From assembly GCF_007655135.1 (NCBI RefSeq), contig NC_045127.1, positions 14,517,001 to 14,581,000 of the forward strand: 64,000 nt of DNA. Reading direction: 5' to 3'. This document shows, piece by piece, positions 59,996-64,000 of this stretch (position 1 is its first letter; every line of letters begins with the position of its first letter). This stretch comes from Punica granatum (taxonomy: Eukaryota > Streptophyta > Magnoliopsida > Myrtales > Lythraceae). The notes under the pieces were generated by a model that did no database searches, was not told the DNA's origin, and was given only the letters and a program-made list of their open reading frames with translations. The position numbers and the translations under genes were made by a program.

Positions 59996-60178
59996 AATGT
60001 GTTTGATTTTAAAGTTCAAATGAGTTGAGTTTTGATTGTGATTAGTTTGTAATTATTGTAATGTTAAATCATGAGAAAAAAGTGTGAAAAAATAATAAAT
60101 AGTTGAAAAAAAGTAAATGAGTAGATTTCATGTTAGAGTTAAAATCTTAAAAATCAGATTGCGAAATCAAACCGTAAG
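59996..60178. mobile_element. Short MITE, GTTTGATTT family
   Basis: It begins taatgtgtttgattttaaag and ends gattgcgaaatcaaacc. The interior gagaaaaaagtgtgaaaa block is shared with the MITE at 58,137-58,689. It is inserted almost directly next to the MITE ending at 59,993. Confidence 0.6.
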
Positions 60179-61999
60179 AATTTTTTCATCTTCTCCATTT
60201 CTCTCTCATATATGGCAGGATCAAAATAAAAATGAAAAACCATTCTCTCTCTTATTGCATGCAACGCCTTGGTAAGTTTTAGACAAATTTTGTATAAGCA
60301 TCATTTCTTCAATCCATCTTTGACGATTCTAATTAATTTTTTTCCTCTCAGTTTCTAATCTACGAAATAATTTCTTTATTGCTGCAATAAGGACTATCAC
60401 TGTTGTCTTGTTGCATGAACAAACAATAAACAAATATAGGGTCTTCCTAATTTTTAAGATTTCATATATAACTAACTAATTGATAACTTTTAATTCAAAA
60501 ATTACAGAAATCTCATATAAGACAATTTTAAGATGTTTCGGTATGTTCAAATTTTAATGATTGAGCTTTCTTTTACCTTTTTATTTACAATATTCTTCTA
60601 TTATAGTTGGTAATTTGTTCATTTTGCTATCATGGTTGGCTATAAAACAACCGTGATTATTTTCTTTTCAATTGTTGGATCGGATGAAGATTGTACATGT
60701 GTCCAAATTCTTTTTGCTAGAAGATTCACCACTCAATCTTTGACTTTCGATATTTTCAACTACACATCTTCTCAACGATACTCAGTCGCATTAGTCAATG
60801 ACTCGAATCCAATCCGATATTAAAGCAAATGAAACCTACCTATGCAAACAAATAATTAACAATTTAATTTATTAAAAAAGAAAAGAAAAAACAAAAATTG
60901 AATTCTAATTTTGATATCTTCTCATCCCCTAGTTGAATTGACAATATCAACTCACATATCCCAAAAATTCAATCAACAATTCAATCCTTAAATGTTAATT
61001 GTTGATTTCTTTTTTTCTTTTTTCTATGGGATCATAGAACAAATCAACCGCAAGAGATGCCCGATCATGATAGCCAAAACCCAAATTAACACGCGATCCA
61101 ATTCTAATTTCATGATATCCACAGCAAACATGGCGGCTCATTCACCTAATTGCAAGGCACAAAAAATCCAATGGCAGAGATGAAGAACTACTTCGAATTA
61201 AGAAATTTCTTTTTTTTCAATTAAAAAAAATTATTTTTAAATTATTCATAAATTACTAAACGTGGTAGTGTCACTGTAATAATTTTTTTAATAGAGGAAC
61301 AATTTGTTCGACAGAATGGATATTGTAGGACCATTTTTATTATAAAAATCTTTGAAAGACTAAATTATTGATTTTCGAATCTTGATAGTTTTTTCAAATC
61401 CAAAATTGAAATAAGGGGTTAACGCCCCTTAGCTAACCCTTTTGGCCTCTCTTTTAGCTCAATCTAGACAATTGCCGTATTTGTCAAGATCAATGTCAGT
61501 TTTGTATTTATATGGTCTTAATTACATTTGATTTAGCAAAACTATGGTAAATTTTGGGTTGATATCCGGTAGTGTGAATCTAAGGACGGGGAGATTGGAG
61601 GAAAGAACCGGAGTGAAGTGATTCCATATTTGGATTCTCATCCAATTGAATTATTTATGTTCATTTATTTAGATTTTTCTGTCTTCACACTAAGTCTATA
61701 ATATTTCTATATTGTCATAGGAAAAAAGAAATAAAAAATAAAAAAGAAATTTGAGGAGGGAAGCGGCTGGTAAATGAGAGTAGGTTAGGTGAGGGTCCTT
61801 GAGGGAGATGAGAGGGTCATTAATTTCCGGACAACTCCTTCCCGACGCCCTTTTCCCCCATCTTTAATGCCCTGATTGATCCCTGACCCTACTGATTTAT
61901 ACAGTAAGTCTCTCCCTATCCAGTGCTTTCCCATTTTCCGTTTACCATTCCATTTTATTCCATTCACACTGCAAGCTATCGCGAGACGAGATCCCGGAG

Positions 62000-62010
62000 G
62001 ATTTTGCGAT
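62000..62010. repeat. Left target duplication of SINE
   Basis: GATTTTGCGAT, repeated at 62,321-62,331. Confidence 0.85.
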
Positions 62011-62320
62011 TTTTTTTTTATGAATGAAAAGTCGGGAGAAAAAACCAGCGTAGCAATTCTCTTTGAAGTCTAGAGGGGTTCCATAGTGGTCATGGAATGT
62101 TCCATTCACCTGAATTGGTAAAAGGTTCGATGAGACATAACCCACCTAGGTCATTATGATCCCACCAAAACGCACAGTAAATCAAAACAACTATCATATG
62201 ATAAAAGACAAGGGTCTACTAACGTAAGCACTTTCGTGTTTGAGTCGAGTTTCGACCTATTAACCTCATTTTTAAAATACGAAATCCGTTATCAGTAGGA
62301 CTACCACCCTGGTGGTGGAC
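62011..62320 (-). mobile_element. tRNA-derived SINE inserted in the inverted repeat
   Basis: Read on the minus strand, the element starts gtccaccaccagggtggtag, has a box B-like ggtcgaaactcgactc about 60 bases in, and ends in an A run (plus-strand poly-T at 62,011-62,019). It is flanked by an 11-bp duplication, GATTTTGCGAT. The opposite arm of the inverted repeat preserves the uninterrupted site near 62,620-62,632, so insertion is directly demonstrated. It belongs to a different SINE family from the element at 7043-7215. Confidence 0.8.
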
Positions 62321-62331
62321 GATTTTGCGAT
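62321..62331. repeat. Right target duplication of SINE
   Basis: GATTTTGCGAT, matching 62,000-62,010. Confidence 0.85.
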
Positions 62332-64000
62332 GACCATTGGAGACAATGGACATTGGACTCCTCGTTCCAAGCATGAGAAATCCCCCAGGTCACGTCAGCT
62401 TCGTGCACAAATTTCTAAATTCACAAATAATTATTACATATTTTCCTTAAAAATAAGTGAAATTCCTAACCAAGAAAAACCATTTGAAAAGAAAGAAAAT
62501 TTTAAATAAATCAAAAAATTTCTCCATAAACGTCGAATAAATCAAGTAAGGCTCGAAGCTGACGTGACCTAGAGGATTTCTCATGCTTGGAATGAGGAGC
62601 CCAATGTCCATTGTCTCCAATGGTCATCAAAAAATCCTCCGGCATCTCGTCTCGCGATAGCTTGCAGGGTGAATGGAAACGGAAAATGGGAAAGGAATCG
62701 ATAGGGAGAGATTACTGTATTAATCAGTAGGGTCAGCGATCAATCAGGGCATTAAAGATGGGGGGAAAAGGGTGTTGAGAAGGAGTTGTCAGGAAATTAA
62801 TGACCCTCTCATCTTCCTCAAGGACCCTCACCTAACCTGCCCTCATCTACCAGCCGCTTCCCTCCTTTAATGCTCTCACTCCCCCATCCTCAAATTTATT
62901 TTTTTATTTTTTATTTCTCTTTTTTCCTATGACAATATAGAAAACATAAAAATCTAAATAAATGAACATAAATAATTCAATTGGATGAGAATCCCAATAT
63001 GGAATCACTTCACTACAGCTCTTTCATCTCCCCGTCCTTAGCTTCACACTACCGGATATCAACTCAAAATTTACCATAGTGTTGCTAAATCATATGTTGT
63101 AATTAAGACCATATTAACACAAAACTTACATTGATCTTGACAAATATGGTAATTGTCTAGATTGAGCTAAAAAAGGGGCCCAAAGGGTTAGCTAACGGGC
63201 GTTAACCTCTTATTTCAATTTTGAATTTGAGAAAACTGTCAAGATTCGAAAATTAATAATTTAGTCTTTCAATGATTTTTATAATAAAAATGGTTCAATA
63301 TCCATTCTGTCGAAGAAATTGGTCTTTTGTTAAAAAAATTATTACAGTGATACTAGCACCTTTTGTAATTTATGAATAATTTAAAAATAATTTTTTTAAT
63401 TGAAAATAAACCAAGAAATTTCTTGATTCGAAGTAGTTCGTCATCTCTGCCATTGGATTTTTGGTGCTCTTACAATTAGGTGAATAAGCCCGCCATGTTT
63501 GCTGTGGATATCATGAAATTAGAATTGGATTGCGTGTCAATTTGGGTTTTGGCTATCATGATCAGGCATCTCTTGGGGTTGATTTGTTCTACGATCTCAT
63601 AGAAAAAGAAAAAAAGAAATCAACGATCAACATTTAAGGATTGAATTGTGGATTGAATTTTTGGGATAGGTGAGTTGATTTTATCGATTGAAATAAGAGA
63701 TGAGATCGTATAAAGATATCAAAATTAGTATTTTTTTTTTATTTTTTAGTAAATCAAATTATTAATTATTTGTTTGCATAGGCAGATTTCGTCTAGTTTA
63801 ATATCGGATCGGATTCGAGCCATTGACGGGTGCAATCGTTCGAGAAGATGGGTAGTTGAAATATCGAAAGTCAAAGATTGAGTAGTGAATCTTCTAGCAA
63901 AAAAAATTTGGACGCGCGTATGGCTCAGATCAATCTTAATCCAATCCAATAACTGAAAAGAAAATAATCACGGTTATTTTTACAGCCAATCATGATAGCA

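Larger units (their letters stand above)
60625..64000. repeat. Long inverted repeat, arms ~1.45 kb
   Basis: The left arm 60,625-62,403 (with a 310-bp SINE inside) and right arm 62,556-64,000 are reverse complements over their whole length, around a spacer of about 150 bp. Paired landmarks are 60,625 with 64,000, catgatagccaaaacccaaa with its complement near 63,545-63,565, and cttcacactaccggatatc-type sequence at both 61,560-61,580 and 63,045-63,063. Identity by eye is high but imperfect (many substitutions and small indels). The right arm reaches the window edge, so the true length may be greater. Mirror-image short open frames (60,632-60,823 and 63,746-63,949) are not genes. Confidence 0.9.

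Noticed and set aside
60632..63949. Similar 60-70 residue frames at 60,632-60,823 and 63,746-63,949
   Set aside because: They are the same sequence in the two arms of the inverted repeat. The frames are short, lack a domain and are not equally open in both arms.
1..64000. CRISPR arrays, operons, tRNA and rRNA genes
   Set aside because: This is eukaryotic nuclear DNA. No regularly spaced direct repeats were seen, and no sequence could be folded by eye into a convincing intact tRNA outside the SINE heads.

Overview
Nuclear DNA of a flowering plant, almost certainly a core eudicot. The signs are AT-rich intergenic DNA, canonical GT..AG introns, an Aux/IAA gene of the IAA11/12/13 type, a coiled-coil NB-ARC-LRR (CNL) resistance-gene locus of the RPS2/At4g27190 type, and Ty1/copia, LINE, SINE, hAT-, Helitron-like and MITE-class elements. 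The large multi-exon LRR layout recalls woody rosids, but I cannot name the genus.

Layout. 1-13.4 kb is gene-free and full of small elements: a terminal-inverted-repeat (TIR) element at 41-1017, an 849-bp fold-back MITE at 1581-2429, tRNA-type SINEs near 4.7, 6.8 and 7.1 kb, and MITEs at 5.86 and 8.68 kb. 13,701-15,731 (+) holds a complete five-exon Aux/IAA gene. 15.7-28.4 kb is a repeat nest: a Helitron-like 3' end at 17.6 kb, a decayed LINE at 18.7-19.25 kb and 24.67-24.79 kb split by a young 5.4-kb Ty1/copia element on the minus strand (19,258-24,665, 5-bp target duplication CATTA), then a decayed plus-strand copia at 25.1-27.9 kb. 28,412-30,149 is a hAT-like element with an 8-bp target duplication that carries GDSL esterase/lipase exons with their intron.

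The second half is an NLR locus on the minus strand, read from 57,834 downwards. It starts with a CC-NB-ARC exon, continues with LRR exons joined almost always at phase 0, and ends in a conserved two-exon non-LRR tail with a stop at 37,918. The 3' part (three LRR exons plus tail) was then duplicated in tandem: 37.4-44.9 kb and 32.3-37.4 kb carry the same exons with identical lengths (495, 765, 762, 43 and 53 nt). This leaves a headless LRR gene at 32,756-35,921. The CC-NB-ARC exon has a one-base frameshift before the HD motif, a MITE immediately after its coding end, and a missing NB-ARC-to-LRR linker, so the long gene is either a recent pseudogene or partly mis-assembled.

58.0-64.0 kb is repeat DNA again: MITEs, an orphan GC-richer segment, and a very long inverted repeat (arms about 1.45 kb, running to the window edge). 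One arm contains a SINE whose empty site is preserved in the other arm.

The two gene systems are auxin-response repression (Aux/IAA) and intracellular immune sensing (CNL); nothing in the sequence links them. The most unusual feature is the phase-0 modular LRR exon array with its duplicated, still open 3' half.
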